64,000 nucleotides of DNA from positions 124,001 to 188,000 of the forward strand of contig NZ_QEOL01000015.1 of assembly GCF_003096715.1 (NCBI RefSeq), given 5' to 3'. The stretch is from Paraburkholderia silvatlantica (GTDB lineage Bacteria; Pseudomonadota; Gammaproteobacteria; Burkholderiales; Burkholderiaceae). Below, piece after piece: positions 16,502 to 26,400 of the stretch. The position numbers and the translations under genes were made by a program. The notes under the pieces are model-generated. The model did not search any database and was not told the DNA's origin. It was given only the letters and a program-made list of their open reading frames with translations. Positions within the stretch are counted from its first letter, which is position 1; each line of letters begins with the position of its first letter.

Positions 16502-19500
16502 ATGCAACGAGTAACACGAAAAGCTGGCGGGTGGTGGACGTTGGCGCTTGCCCTGGTGCTGGGCTTATGCATGGCGTGGGCGTGGCGCGCCTATGCCGCG
16601 CGCGCGGTGAGCGTGTCGCCGCAGGGGACCGTGGCGCAGGTGCGCCAGGTGGTGGTGAAGTTCGACGAGGCCATGGTGGCGTTCGGCGCGCCCGACGCGA
16701 AGGACCCCGCGCGCCTGCAATGCAGCAACGCGGCTGCCGGCGCCGGTCAGGGCCGGTGGATCGACGGCAAAACGTGGGCGTATGATTTCGCCGCCGATCT
16801 GCCGCCCGACGTGCAATGCAGCGTCACGCTCGTCGACGGGCTCAAATCGCAGGCGGGCAGCGCAGTGACGGGCCTGCGCCGCTTCACGTTCTCCACGGGC
16901 GGCCCGTTCCCGCTGAGCGTGCGCCCTTATGGCGGCGAAATTGAGGAAAACCAGGCATTCGTGCTGAAGCTCAATGGTCCCGCCACGCCGGCTTCCGTGC
17001 GCGAACACGTGTGGTGCGAGTCGGGCGGACTCGGCAACCGCATTCCAGTGCGGCCTGTCGATGCGCCCACGCGCGCGGCGCTGCTCAAGCATTTCCGGCT
17101 CGAAAAGGACAGCGCGAGCGTGCTCACGCTCACCTGCCAGCAAACGCTGCCCTCCAGCGCGAAGATGCAGCTCGTGTACGGACGGGGCGTACTCGGGCCG
17201 AACGGCACGCCCAACGACGTGGAACGACGCTTCGATTTCACGGTGCGCGAGCCGTTCACCGCGAGCATGAGTTGCGAGCGCGAGAATGCGAAGGCGCCAT
17301 GCACGCCGCTGCGGCCCGTGCGTATCGATCTGAGCGCGCCGATCGCGCGGGCCGACGCGCAGAAGTTCCGTCTGCAAGGGCCCAAGGGGGAAGTCGCGCC
17401 GACTTTCCGCCCGGATGACAAGAACAACGAAGTCAGCTCGATCACGTTCTCCGCGCCCTTGCCCGAGCGCGCGACGCTCACGGTCACCGCACCCGCCGGC
17501 CTCGAGGACGTAAGCGGGCGGGCGCTCTCGAACGCCGATCTGTTCCCGCTGCATACGGCGACCGCGCCGATGCCGCCGCTCGCGAAATTCCCGTCCTCGA
17601 CCTTCGGCATCATCGAGCGCCATGCGGAGCCCGGCACGCCGCCGCTCGTGCCGGTCACGCTGCGCAACGTCGAAGCCGACCTGCACGTGCAGGGGCTCAA
17701 CGCGGGCGAGGCGAAGTTCGCAAGGCTCGCGGTGCAGTCCGATACCGACATGCGCCGCTGGATGCGCCTCGTCGACCAGTTCGACACTTTCGGCATGAGC
17801 GAAACGTCGATCAACAGGCTGATGCCAGGGCTGCTCGCGCGGGCGAAGTCGCCCGTGGTGATTCCGCGCACGACGGGCGAGGGGAATGACGACGCGAAGG
17901 AGCGCATCATCGACGTGCGCTCGCTCTCGCTGCTCGACGGCCAGCCCGGCGTGCAAACGCTCGCGCTGCCCAAAGCCGATCCAAAGGCGTTGCGGCCGTT
18001 CGAAGTGGTGGGCATTCCCGTGCCGAAGCCGGGTTTCTACGTGATCGAACTCGCCTCGCCAACGCTCGGCGCCTCGCTGCTCGGCAAGCCGGCGCCCATG
18101 TACGTGCGCACGGCCGTGCTCGTCACCAATCTGGGCGTGCACTTCAAGCAGGGCCGCGAGAACAGCGTGGTGTGGGTCACCTCGCTCGACAAGGGCGAGC
18201 CTGTAGCCGGCGCCGACGTGCGCGTATCGGACTGCAATGGCGAGACGCTCGCCACGGGGAAGACGGATTCCAATGGACTCCTGACGATAGACGGGCCGCT
18301 TGCGAATCGTCGCGACTGCGGTGAAAACAGCTTTAACGGGCTGTTCGTTTCGGCGCGCATCGACGACCCGAAAACGGGTCCCGACATGGCCTTCGTGCAA
18401 TCGGACTGGAATCGCGGCATCGAGTCGTGGCGCTTCAACGTACCGACCGACACGAGCCTGCAGCCCACGGTGCGCGCACATACCGTGTTCGACCGCACGC
18501 TGCTGCGCGCGGGCGAGACGGTGTCGATGAAACACTTCATTCGCGCCCAGACGATGCATGGCTTCGCGCTTGCGCAGCAGTACCCCACGCGCGTGACGAT
18601 ACGCCATGCCGGCAGCGGCCAGACCTGGCATCTGCCGCTCAAGTGGGCCGCGGACCACACGGCGGACTCGACCTTCGAGTTGCCGCCCGAAGCGAAGCTC
18701 GGCGAATACGACGTCTCGCTCGACGACGGTGACGCGAACGCGGGCACGGCAAGCGACGGCAATGACGAAGCGGACGACAGCGCAGACGTGGTTCATATGA
18801 GCTACGACAGCGGCAGCTTCCGCGTCGAAGCATTCCGCTTGCCGGTGCTCAAGGGCACGATCGCCGTACAGAACGAGAAAACGTCGCCGCTCGTCGCCGC
18901 CACGCAGGCGAGCGTGGCGGTGCAGATCGATTATGTATCGGGCGGCGCGGCTTCGAATCTGCCCGTGCGGGTATCGGCGCTCGTGAAGGAAACGACGCCG
19001 TCGTTCGCCGGCACATACGGCGATTTCAGTTTCGCGCCGTATGTGAGCGCGGGCGAGGCCGACGACATGTCCAACGACACGTCCGGGGATGAGGACAGCG
19101 GCCCACGGGAGGACAACGAGGTCGCGAAGCTCGTGGCCGACAAGGCGCCGCTCACGCTCGACCGCAACGGCGCGGGCACGCTCGTGCTGAAGAACCTGCC
19201 GGCCGTGGATGCGCCGAAGCGCCTCGCGCTCGAAGCGACCTTCGCGGACCCGAACGGCGAAGTGCAGACCATCAGCGGCGCGGCCACGCTCTGGCCTGCT
19301 GCCGTGGTGGCGGGCATCAAGTCGGGCCATTGGGTCTCCGTGGGCAGGACCGTACCGGTCACCGCGCTCGCGCTCGACCTGCAGGGCAAGCCGCACGCGG
19401 GCGTGAAGCTCGACGTGCGCGGCGTGGCGAAGATCACGACGACTTCGCGCAAGCGCATGGTGGGCGGATTCTACGCCTACGACAACCACACGCAAACGCG

Positions 19501-22500
19501 CGATCTCGGCACGCTGTGCAGCGGCACGAGCGACGACCACGGCTTGCTCACGTGCGACGCGAAACTCAAGGAAGCGGGCAACATCCAGCTCGTGGCCATG
19601 GCGCGCGACGGCGACGGCCATACTTCCACGGCGACGACCTCGGTATGGGTCACGCGCGAGGACGAACTCTGGTTCGGCAGCGAGAACACGGACCGCATCG
19701 ACGTGTTGCCCGAGAAGACGAGCTACGAACCCGGCGAGACCGCGCGCTTCCAGGTGCGCATGCCGTTTCGCTTTGCGACGGCGCTCGTGGCCGTGGAGCG
19801 CGAGGGCATCATCGAAACGCACGTGGTGCAACTCGACGGGCGCGATCCGACCGTCGAGTTGAAGGTGAACGACGCCTGGGGCCCCAACGTCTACGTTTCG
19901 GTGCTCGCGCTGCGTGGACGCATTCACGAGGTGCCGTGGTATTCGTTCTTCACGTGGGGGTGGAAAGCGCCGCTCGAATGGGCGCGTGCGTTCTGGTACG
20001 AGGGGCGCCAGTACGAGGCGCCCACGCCGCTCGTCGATCTTTCGAAGCCGGCTTTCCGTTACGGGCTCGCGCAAATCCGCGTGGGCGACGCGGCGCACCG
20101 CCTCGCGGTGAGCGTGACGCCGGACGCGAAACGCTACGCGGTACGCGCAACGTCGCGCGTCCAGTTGCGCGTGCAGCTTCCGGGCGGTCAGCCGGTGCCC
20201 GCGGGTACGCAGATCGCCGTGGCGGCCGTCGATGAAGCGCTGCTCGAACTCATGCCCAACCGCAGCTGGGATCTGCTCGACGCCATGCTGCAGCAGCGCG
20301 CTTATGGCGTGGAAACGGCCACGGCGCAAATGGAGATCGTCGGGCGCCGCCACTTCGGGCGCAAGGCAGTGCCGGCAGGCGGCGGAGGAGGCCATGGCGC
20401 GACGCGCGAACTCTTCGACACGCTGCTCTACTGGAACCCGCGCGTCACGCTCGATGCGAAGGGCGAGGCGCAGGTGAGCGTGCCGCTGAACGACTCGATC
20501 ACGCGTTTTCGCATTGTCGCGATTGCCGCGAGCGGGGTGGCGCGCTTCGGCACGGGCAGCGCGACCATCGAGAGCACGCAGGACCTTCAGCTGATCTCGG
20601 GCCTGCCGCCGCAGGTGCGCGAGGGCGACACCTTCCGCGCACAGTTCACGCTGCGCAATACGACCACGCGCACGATGAAAGTGCTCGTCACACCGAACGT
20701 GCCGCCGCTCGCGCTTGCCGCGCAGACCGTGGACCTCGCGCCCAATTCGTCGCGTGAGATCGCGTGGACAGTCGCGGTTCCCGACGATCTCGCCGAAGCG
20801 GAACGGCCCGCGCTCGCGTGGAACGTGAGCGCGGCGGAGCAGGGCGGCGCGCATGCGGCGGACGCGGTGAAGCTCGCGCAGCAGGTGCGCGCGGCGATCC
20901 CCGTGACGGTGCAGCAGGCCACGCTCGCGCAGGTGGACGGCACACTTTCCATTCCCGTTGCGCCGCCGGCCAGCGCGAGCGTGACGCGTGCAGGCGCGGT
21001 GCGCGGCGGCATTGCAGTGTCGCTGCAGCCGAAGCTCGCGGACGGCCTGCCCGGCGTGCGCCGCTGGTTCACGCGCTATCCGTATTCCTGCCTCGAGCAG
21101 CAGACGTCGATCGCGATCGGCCTGCGGGACCCCGCGCGCTGGCAGGCGGAACTTGCGCGCCTGCCGGTGTATCTGGACCGCGACGGCCTCGCGAACTACT
21201 TCCCGCCCGCAGACGACAGCGCGAGCCGTGGCAGCACCGCGCTCACCGCGTACCTGCTCACGGTGAGCGACGAGGCGTCCAAGCTCGACCCGCGCTTCGC
21301 GCTTCCCGACGCCTTGCGCAGCAAGATGGTGGAGGGCCTCACGGGTTTCGTGGAAGGCCGCATCGAGCGCCATTCGTGGGCGCCGCGCCGCGATCTCGAT
21401 CTGCGCAAGCTCGCCGCCATCGATGCGCTGTCGCGCTACGGCGCGGCGAACGCACGCCAGTTCGGCTCGATCGAGATCGCGCCGAATCAGTGGCCCACGT
21501 CGGCGGTGATCGACTATGCGGAAAGTCTCGCGCGCATGCGCGATGTGCCGGATCGCGCAGAAAAATTGGCGCAGCTCGAACAGATCCTGCGCGCGCGTCT
21601 CACGTGGCAAGGCACGCAGCTGACGTTCTCGACAGCCGCCGAAGACGATTTGTGGTGGCTCATGACGGGCACGGAGGTCAACGCCGCGCGCCTCGCGCTG
21701 GCCTTCGTCGACAACCCCGCATGGAAGGAAGAAATGCCGCGGCTCGTGGCGGGCCTGCTCGCGCTGCAACGCAACGGCGCCTGGAGCACGACGACGGCGA
21801 ACGCGTACGGCTCGCTTGCGGTCGAGCGCTTCTCGCGCGTGTTCGAGCACGATCCGGTGACGGGCGCGACGAGGATCCGGCTCGGCGATATGTCTCGCAT
21901 CGTCGGCTGGAACGCGGCGGCACCATCGGCGGCGCAAGCGGCATCGCAGTCGGCGGCGCGAGCGGTATCGAGTGCCAGCGCCGCCACGGCGGCGACACGC
22001 AACGCGCCCGCGCGCAGCATGCTGCTCGCATGGCCAAGGCAGGGCACGGCCGCGCCGCTCACGTTGACGCAGGAGGGAACCGGCAAGCCGTGGGCCACGG
22101 TGGAAAGCCTCGCCGCGGTCGCGTTGCGCGCGCCGTTCGCGGCGGGCTATCGCGTCGCGAAGACGATCACGCCGGTGGACGCCGCGGTGAAGGGCGTGTA
22201 CACGCGCGGCGACGTCGTACGCGTGCGCCTCGACATCGACGCGCAGACCGACATGACGTGGGTCGCCGTGAACGACCCGATTCCTTCGGGCGCGACGATC
22301 CTCGGCTCCGGGCTCGGGCGCGATTCTGCCGTGGCGACGCAAGGCGAGAAGCAGGACGAGAACGGTCCGTGGCCCGCGTTCATCGAGCGCGGCTTCGACG
22401 GTTATCGCGCCTACTACGCGTTTCTGCCGAAGGGCAAGGTCTCGCTGGAGTACACGGTGCGTCTCAACAACGCCGGCACGTTCGGGCTGCCGCCCACGCG

Positions 22501-22576
22501 CGTGGAGGCGCTCTACGCGCCGGCCACGTTCGGCGTCGCGCCTAATGCGCCGATGGTCGTGAAGGCGGCGCCATGA
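16502..22576 (+). CDS. Bacterial alpha-2-macroglobulin with thioester motif
   Basis: A 2024-residue envelope protein. Residues 12-32 form a hydrophobic signal or anchor segment; the Cys at 23 is not in a proper lipobox, so unlike E. coli YfhM it is probably not a lipoprotein. A macroglobulin MG2-type domain lies around 540-600, and a Gly-rich bait-like segment lies near 1290. The A2M domain, with 'LLYWNPRVTLDAKGEAQV', is near 1305-1345. The thioester CLEQ is at 1530-1533 inside 'YPYSCLEQQTS', followed by the helical thioester domain and a receptor-binding-like end. Such proteins trap attacking proteases in the periplasm. Acid-rich linkers (about 740-765 and 855-880) and an Ala/Ser-rich stretch (about 1805-1840) are unusual. 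It overlaps pbpC by ATGA. Confidence 0.92.
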   Translation: MQRVTRKAGGWWTLALALVLGLCMAWAWRAYAARAVSVSPQGTVAQVRQVVVKFDEAMVAFGAPDAKDPARLQCSNAAAGAGQGRWIDGKTWAYDFAADLPPDVQCSVTLVDGLKSQAGSAVTGLRRFTFSTGGPFPLSVRPYGGEIEENQAFVLKLNGPATPASVREHVWCESGGLGNRIPVRPVDAPTRAALLKHFRLEKDSASVLTLTCQQTLPSSAKMQLVYGRGVLGPNGTPNDVERRFDFTVREPFTASMSCERENAKAPCTPLRPVRIDLSAPIARADAQKFRLQGPKGEVAPTFRPDDKNNEVSSITFSAPLPERATLTVTAPAGLEDVSGRALSNADLFPLHTATAPMPPLAKFPSSTFGIIERHAEPGTPPLVPVTLRNVEADLHVQGLNAGEAKFARLAVQSDTDMRRWMRLVDQFDTFGMSETSINRLMPGLLARAKSPVVIPRTTGEGNDDAKERIIDVRSLSLLDGQPGVQTLALPKADPKALRPFEVVGIPVPKPGFYVIELASPTLGASLLGKPAPMYVRTAVLVTNLGVHFKQGRENSVVWVTSLDKGEPVAGADVRVSDCNGETLATGKTDSNGLLTIDGPLANRRDCGENSFNGLFVSARIDDPKTGPDMAFVQSDWNRGIESWRFNVPTDTSLQPTVRAHTVFDRTLLRAGETVSMKHFIRAQTMHGFALAQQYPTRVTIRHAGSGQTWHLPLKWAADHTADSTFELPPEAKLGEYDVSLDDGDANAGTASDGNDEADDSADVVHMSYDSGSFRVEAFRLPVLKGTIAVQNEKTSPLVAATQASVAVQIDYVSGGAASNLPVRVSALVKETTPSFAGTYGDFSFAPYVSAGEADDMSNDTSGDEDSGPREDNEVAKLVADKAPLTLDRNGAGTLVLKNLPAVDAPKRLALEATFADPNGEVQTISGAATLWPAAVVAGIKSGHWVSVGRTVPVTALALDLQGKPHAGVKLDVRGVAKITTTSRKRMVGGFYAYDNHTQTRDLGTLCSGTSDDHGLLTCDAKLKEAGNIQLVAMARDGDGHTSTATTSVWVTREDELWFGSENTDRIDVLPEKTSYEPGETARFQVRMPFRFATALVAVEREGIIETHVVQLDGRDPTVELKVNDAWGPNVYVSVLALRGRIHEVPWYSFFTWGWKAPLEWARAFWYEGRQYEAPTPLVDLSKPAFRYGLAQIRVGDAAHRLAVSVTPDAKRYAVRATSRVQLRVQLPGGQPVPAGTQIAVAAVDEALLELMPNRSWDLLDAMLQQRAYGVETATAQMEIVGRRHFGRKAVPAGGGGGHGATRELFDTLLYWNPRVTLDAKGEAQVSVPLNDSITRFRIVAIAASGVARFGTGSATIESTQDLQLISGLPPQVREGDTFRAQFTLRNTTTRTMKVLVTPNVPPLALAAQTVDLAPNSSREIAWTVAVPDDLAEAERPALAWNVSAAEQGGAHAADAVKLAQQVRAAIPVTVQQATLAQVDGTLSIPVAPPASASVTRAGAVRGGIAVSLQPKLADGLPGVRRWFTRYPYSCLEQQTSIAIGLRDPARWQAELARLPVYLDRDGLANYFPPADDSASRGSTALTAYLLTVSDEASKLDPRFALPDALRSKMVEGLTGFVEGRIERHSWAPRRDLDLRKLAAIDALSRYGAANARQFGSIEIAPNQWPTSAVIDYAESLARMRDVPDRAEKLAQLEQILRARLTWQGTQLTFSTAAEDDLWWLMTGTEVNAARLALAFVDNPAWKEEMPRLVAGLLALQRNGAWSTTTANAYGSLAVERFSRVFEHDPVTGATRIRLGDMSRIVGWNAAAPSAAQAASQSAARAVSSASAATAATRNAPARSMLLAWPRQGTAAPLTLTQEGTGKPWATVESLAAVALRAPFAAGYRVAKTITPVDAAVKGVYTRGDVVRVRLDIDAQTDMTWVAVNDPIPSGATILGSGLGRDSAVATQGEKQDENGPWPAFIERGFDGYRAYYAFLPKGKVSLEYTVRLNNAGTFGLPPTRVEALYAPATFGVAPNAPMVVKAAP

Positions 22577-24849
22577 GCGGCCCATTCGCGCTACGGCATC
22601 GCGCAGCGGGGGCGCTCGGCGTCGCCACGCTGTGCCTCGTGCTGCTGCCGCGGCCCGCGTTCGCGCTGCCGACTTTCGACGACGTGCGCAGCCAGTGGCA
22701 AAGCTCCGACTGGGTGCTGCTCGCGCGCGACGGCACGCCGCTGCAGCGCACGCGCGTGGAGCGTACCGCGAGGCGCGGCGACTGGGTCGCGCTCGCCGAC
22801 GTTTCTCCGGCGCTGCGCGAGGCGATCGTCGTTTCGGAGGACAAACGATTCTACGAGCATGGCGGCGTGGACTGGCGCGGCGCGGCTGCCGCCGCCTGGG
22901 CCAACCTGTGGAATACACGCACGCGTGGTGCTTCCACGGTCACGATGCAGCTCACGGGCCTGCTCGACGACGACCCGAAGCACTCGGGCCAGCGCTCGCT
23001 CGCGCAGAAGGCCGTACAGGCCGTGGATGCGCTGCGGCTCGAACGCGCCTGGCGCAAGGACCAGATTCTCGAAGCGTATTTGAACCTGGTGCCGTTCCGT
23101 GGCGAGACCGTGGGTCTTGCCGCGCTTTCGCAGACGCTGTTCGGCAAGACGCCGTCGGGGCTCGACGAACGCGAATCGGCCGTCGCCGCCGCGCTGATCC
23201 GTGCGCCCAATGCGCCCTATACGAAGGTCGCCACGCGTGCGTGCCGCATCCTGCGCGACATGCGCGCAGCGAACGTCGACGGCGGCTGCCCGAATCTCGA
23301 TGCCTTCGTGCAGATGGCCTTCGCGCGCCCGGCCATCGCCGCCGACGATCCCTCGTTCGACGGCCGCAGCGAAAATTCGCCGCAGCTTGCGCCGCACTTC
23401 GCGCGCCAGATCGCGAACGCCGTGCATCCCACGCCCGGCATGCGCGTGCGCTCGACGCTCGACGCCAGCCTGCAACGCTACGCGCGCGACACGCTCACGC
23501 GCACGCTCATCGAACTCAATGCGCGCGCGCATCCGCGCAACGTGCAGGACGGCGCGGTCGTCGTGCTCGATAACGCAACGGGCGAAGTGCTCGCGTGGGT
23601 CGGATCGTCAGGAGGCCTGTCGAAGGCACGCGAAGTCGACGCGGCGCTCGCGCTGCGCCAGGCGGGCTCGACGCTCAAGCCTTTTCTCTACGCCGAGGCC
23701 ATCGACGAGCGCCGCGTGACGACCGCTTCGCTGCTCGACGACGCGCCGCTCGATCTCGCGGCGGGCGGCGGCCTGTACATGCCGCAGAACTACGACAAGG
23801 GCTTCAAGGGCTGGGTGAGCGTGCGCACCGCGCTCGGCTCGTCGCTGAACGTACCGGCCGTGCGCACGCTCGTGATGGTGACGCCGCATCGATTCGCGAG
23901 AACGCTCACGGCGCTCGGCCTGCCGCTCACGCAGGCGGGCGACTACTACGGCTTCAGTCTCGCACTGGGCAGCGCGGACGTGAGCCTCGTCACGCTCACG
24001 AATGCGTATCGGGCGCTCGCCAACGGCGGCGTCGCGAGCCCGATCGCCGAATTGCCTGCGCCTGCGCAGCCCGCACAAAAAGGCGCGTCGAAGCACATAT
24101 TCAGCCGCGAGTCCGCGTTCATCGTCGCCGACGTCCTCGCCGACAACAATGCGCGCACACGTACCTTCGATTTCGACAGTCCGCTGGATACACGCATGTT
24201 TTCCGCGGTCAAGACGGGCACGAGCAAGGACATGCGCGACAACTGGACCGTGGGCTTCACGTCACGCTATACGGTAGGCGTGTGGGTCGGCAATGCGGAC
24301 GGCTCGCCCATGTGGGACGTGTCGGGCGTGACCGGCGCGGCGCCGGTGTGGGCTGCCATCGTCGGCTATCTGCATCGGCGCGTGCCGAGCGTCGCGCCTG
24401 CCGCGCCACCTGGCGTCGAGCACGTGCGCGTGCAGTTCGCCGATGCCGTGGAGCCTTCCCGCAACGAGTGGTTCATTGCGGGCACGTCCACGCCGCAAGT
24501 GGGCCTGGCATCGAATGCCGCCGATCTCGCGCGTGGACCCGCGCAGATTGGCAGCCCCGTCGACGGCACCATTTTCGCGCTCGATCCCGACATTCCCGCG
24601 CCGCGTCAGCGCGTCTGGTTCGAGCGTGCAACGGGCTCGAATGCGCGCGTGAACTGGCGCCTGGACGGCAAGGCGTTGGGCGGCGCCGCACGCGTCGCGT
24701 GGCTGCCCTGGCCTGGCAAGCACACGCTCGAACTCGTCGATGCGCGGGGGCGGGTGACCGATACCGTGCACTTCGAGGTACGCGGCGCGGTTGCGAAGCC
24801 GCCGAAGTCGATGCGCGCCGACGCCGCGCAAGGCGGCGCGGCGCGCTGA
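22573..24849 (+). CDS. pbpC: Penicillin-binding protein 1C
   Basis: A 758-residue bifunctional peptidoglycan synthase. An N-terminal hydrophobic segment is followed by a GT51 transglycosylase with the catalytic glutamate E89 in 'VSEDKRFYEHGG', and a transpeptidase domain. The transpeptidase has S366-x-x-K369 in 'GSTLKPF', an SxN motif in 'GSSLNVPA', and K547-T-G-T in 'VKTGTSKD'. The C-terminus has the extra BiPBP_C beta domain of PBP1C. It starts within the stop of the macroglobulin gene. This pairing is conserved in many proteobacteria and is read as a defence unit in which PBP1C repairs wall breaches while the macroglobulin traps proteases. It converges on the efflux operon, 15 bp away. Confidence 0.95.
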   Translation: MSGPFALRHRAAGALGVATLCLVLLPRPAFALPTFDDVRSQWQSSDWVLLARDGTPLQRTRVERTARRGDWVALADVSPALREAIVVSEDKRFYEHGGVDWRGAAAAAWANLWNTRTRGASTVTMQLTGLLDDDPKHSGQRSLAQKAVQAVDALRLERAWRKDQILEAYLNLVPFRGETVGLAALSQTLFGKTPSGLDERESAVAAALIRAPNAPYTKVATRACRILRDMRAANVDGGCPNLDAFVQMAFARPAIAADDPSFDGRSENSPQLAPHFARQIANAVHPTPGMRVRSTLDASLQRYARDTLTRTLIELNARAHPRNVQDGAVVVLDNATGEVLAWVGSSGGLSKAREVDAALALRQAGSTLKPFLYAEAIDERRVTTASLLDDAPLDLAAGGGLYMPQNYDKGFKGWVSVRTALGSSLNVPAVRTLVMVTPHRFARTLTALGLPLTQAGDYYGFSLALGSADVSLVTLTNAYRALANGGVASPIAELPAPAQPAQKGASKHIFSRESAFIVADVLADNNARTRTFDFDSPLDTRMFSAVKTGTSKDMRDNWTVGFTSRYTVGVWVGNADGSPMWDVSGVTGAAPVWAAIVGYLHRRVPSVAPAAPPGVEHVRVQFADAVEPSRNEWFIAGTSTPQVGLASNAADLARGPAQIGSPVDGTIFALDPDIPAPRQRVWFERATGSNARVNWRLDGKALGGAARVAWLPWPGKHTLELVDARGRVTDTVHFEVRGAVAKPPKSMRADAAQGGAAR

Positions 24850-24864
24850 AGCAGAGGCGAGTTC

Positions 24865-26400
24865 TTACTTTGTCGGCGCAGTCGCTGCGGTTGCCGCCGG
24901 TGCCGGCTGGCCGCCTTGCGCCCCCTGCTGCTGCAGCGTTTGCCGATTGCCTTCCCAGCCGCCGCCGAGCGCGAGGAACAACCGTACCTGATCGAGTGCG
25001 ACCTGGCCTTCGGCCGCGGCGACCTGCGCGTGCACGCTGGTTAGCGTGCGAGTGGCGTCGAGGTCGGAGAGGAACGGTTCGCGGCCCGCAGCATAGAGAC
25101 GATGCGTTTCGTCCGCCGACTGCTGCGCGGACGTGTAGGCCGTGCGCAACGCATCGGCGCGCTGGTCGTCGGCGGCATAGGTCGCGAGGCTCGATTGCGT
25201 TTCGCGCAGCGCGTTGAGCACCACGCCGTCGAAGTGCGCGAGCGCGCCGCCCGTCGCGGCCTCTGCGGCGCGCACGCGGTCGCGCTGGCCGTTGACCGGG
25301 AAGGTCCAGCTGATCAGGGGGCCGAACGACCAGGCATTGGTCGCGGGCGTGAACAGATCGCTGGTCAGGCCGATCGTGCCCACGCCCGCGCCGAACGTGA
25401 CGTCGGGGTACATCTCGGCGATCGCCACACCAATGCGCGCCGTCGATGCCGCGAGCTGGCGTTCGGCCTCGCGCACGTCGGGGCGGCGTTTGAGCAGCGC
25501 GGCGCCGTCGCCGACGGGAATCGGCTGCTTGAGCCGGGGCAGACGGTTGCACGCGAGCGCGGCGGGCGGCAGGTCCTTGGGCGCGCGTGCGAGCAGCATC
25601 GCGAGCTGATACTGGGCCACGCGGCGGCGTCCCTCGAAGCGCGGGATATCGGCGGCGATCGTGTTGGCCTGGGTCTGCCCGCGCGTCACGTCGGGCTGGT
25701 TGCCGCGCCCCGCGTCGCGCAGGCGCTTCGTGAGCGCCACGCGCTCTTTTTGCAGCTTGAGCGATTCCTGCGCGATCTCCAGTTCCTCGGCGGCCGAGCA
25801 CGATTCGACATACGCCTGCGCCACGTTGGCGACCACCGTGATGCGCGCGAGATCGGCCGCGGCTTCCACGGCTGCGTCGTCGGCGCGCGCGGCTTCCACG
25901 CCGCGCCGCAGCTTGCCGAACAGGTCGAATTCATACGAGATGTTGACGCCGAGGTCTCCCAGCGTCGCGACAGGCACCTTTTCGAACAGGAGGAACTGCT
26001 CGCCCGACACCTGCGCGCGCTCGACGCCGGCATGCGCGTTGCCCGAGAAGCCGCCCTGCGCGTTGGCCACGTCGACCGCCGCACGCGAGCGCGCAAGGTT
26101 TGCAGCCGCCACGCGCAGGTCCGTGTTCGACTTCAGCGCTTCCTGCACCAGTTCGTTGAGCGTGGGGTCGTCGTAAAGCTGCCACCAGTTGGCGGGTACG
26201 CCCAGTTGCGAGACCGGCGCATGGTCCGCGCCTTCGATCGGGCCTTGCGCGAGCGGCGAATTGACCACGGCTTCCTGCGGCACGTGGTAGTCGGGGCCGA
26301 GCGTGATGCATGCGCCCAGCGCGAGCGCGAGCGGCGCGAGCGCGAGGTTGGGCCAGGCGTTGGGGCAAAAGCGGCGGCGCCAGAGACTGCGGCGTGTCAT
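24865..26400 (-). CDS. NodT/OprM-type outer-membrane efflux lipoprotein
   Basis: A 511-residue TolC-like channel. The N-terminus is a lipoprotein signal with lipobox LGAC, and the mature protein begins 'CITLGPDYHVP', typical of the NodT family. Two repeated outer-membrane-efflux domains follow, with 'PANWWQLYDDPTLNELVQEAL' at the start of the first and the 'RRPDVREAERQL' signature in the second. It should form the trimeric outer-membrane exit duct of the pump encoded upstream. It begins inside the stop of the adaptor gene (ATGA overlap). The C-terminal 30 or so residues are a Gln/Ala/Pro-rich tail. Confidence 0.93.
   Translation of the reverse strand: MTRRSLWRRRFCPNAWPNLALAPLALALGACITLGPDYHVPQEAVVNSPLAQGPIEGADHAPVSQLGVPANWWQLYDDPTLNELVQEALKSNTDLRVAAANLARSRAAVDVANAQGGFSGNAHAGVERAQVSGEQFLLFEKVPVATLGDLGVNISYEFDLFGKLRRGVEAARADDAAVEAAADLARITVVANVAQAYVESCSAAEELEIAQESLKLQKERVALTKRLRDAGRGNQPDVTRGQTQANTIAADIPRFEGRRRVAQYQLAMLLARAPKDLPPAALACNRLPRLKQPIPVGDGAALLKRRPDVREAERQLAASTARIGVAIAEMYPDVTFGAGVGTIGLTSDLFTPATNAWSFGPLISWTFPVNGQRDRVRAAEAATGGALAHFDGVVLNALRETQSSLATYAADDQRADALRTAYTSAQQSADETHRLYAAGREPFLSDLDATRTLTSVHAQVAAAEGQVALDQVRLFLALGGGWEGNRQTLQQQGAQGGQPAPAATAATAPTK

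Noticed and set aside
16550..16580. Lipobox at the macroglobulin N-terminus
   Set aside because: The residues before the Cys are L-G-L, and a large residue at -1 does not fit the usual Gly/Ala/Ser.
16565..22918. A 2117-codon open frame antisense to the macroglobulin gene
   Set aside because: It is a GC-skew shadow: Arg/His/Ala-rich with no domain, no ribosome site, and fully covered by two well-supported genes on the plus strand.
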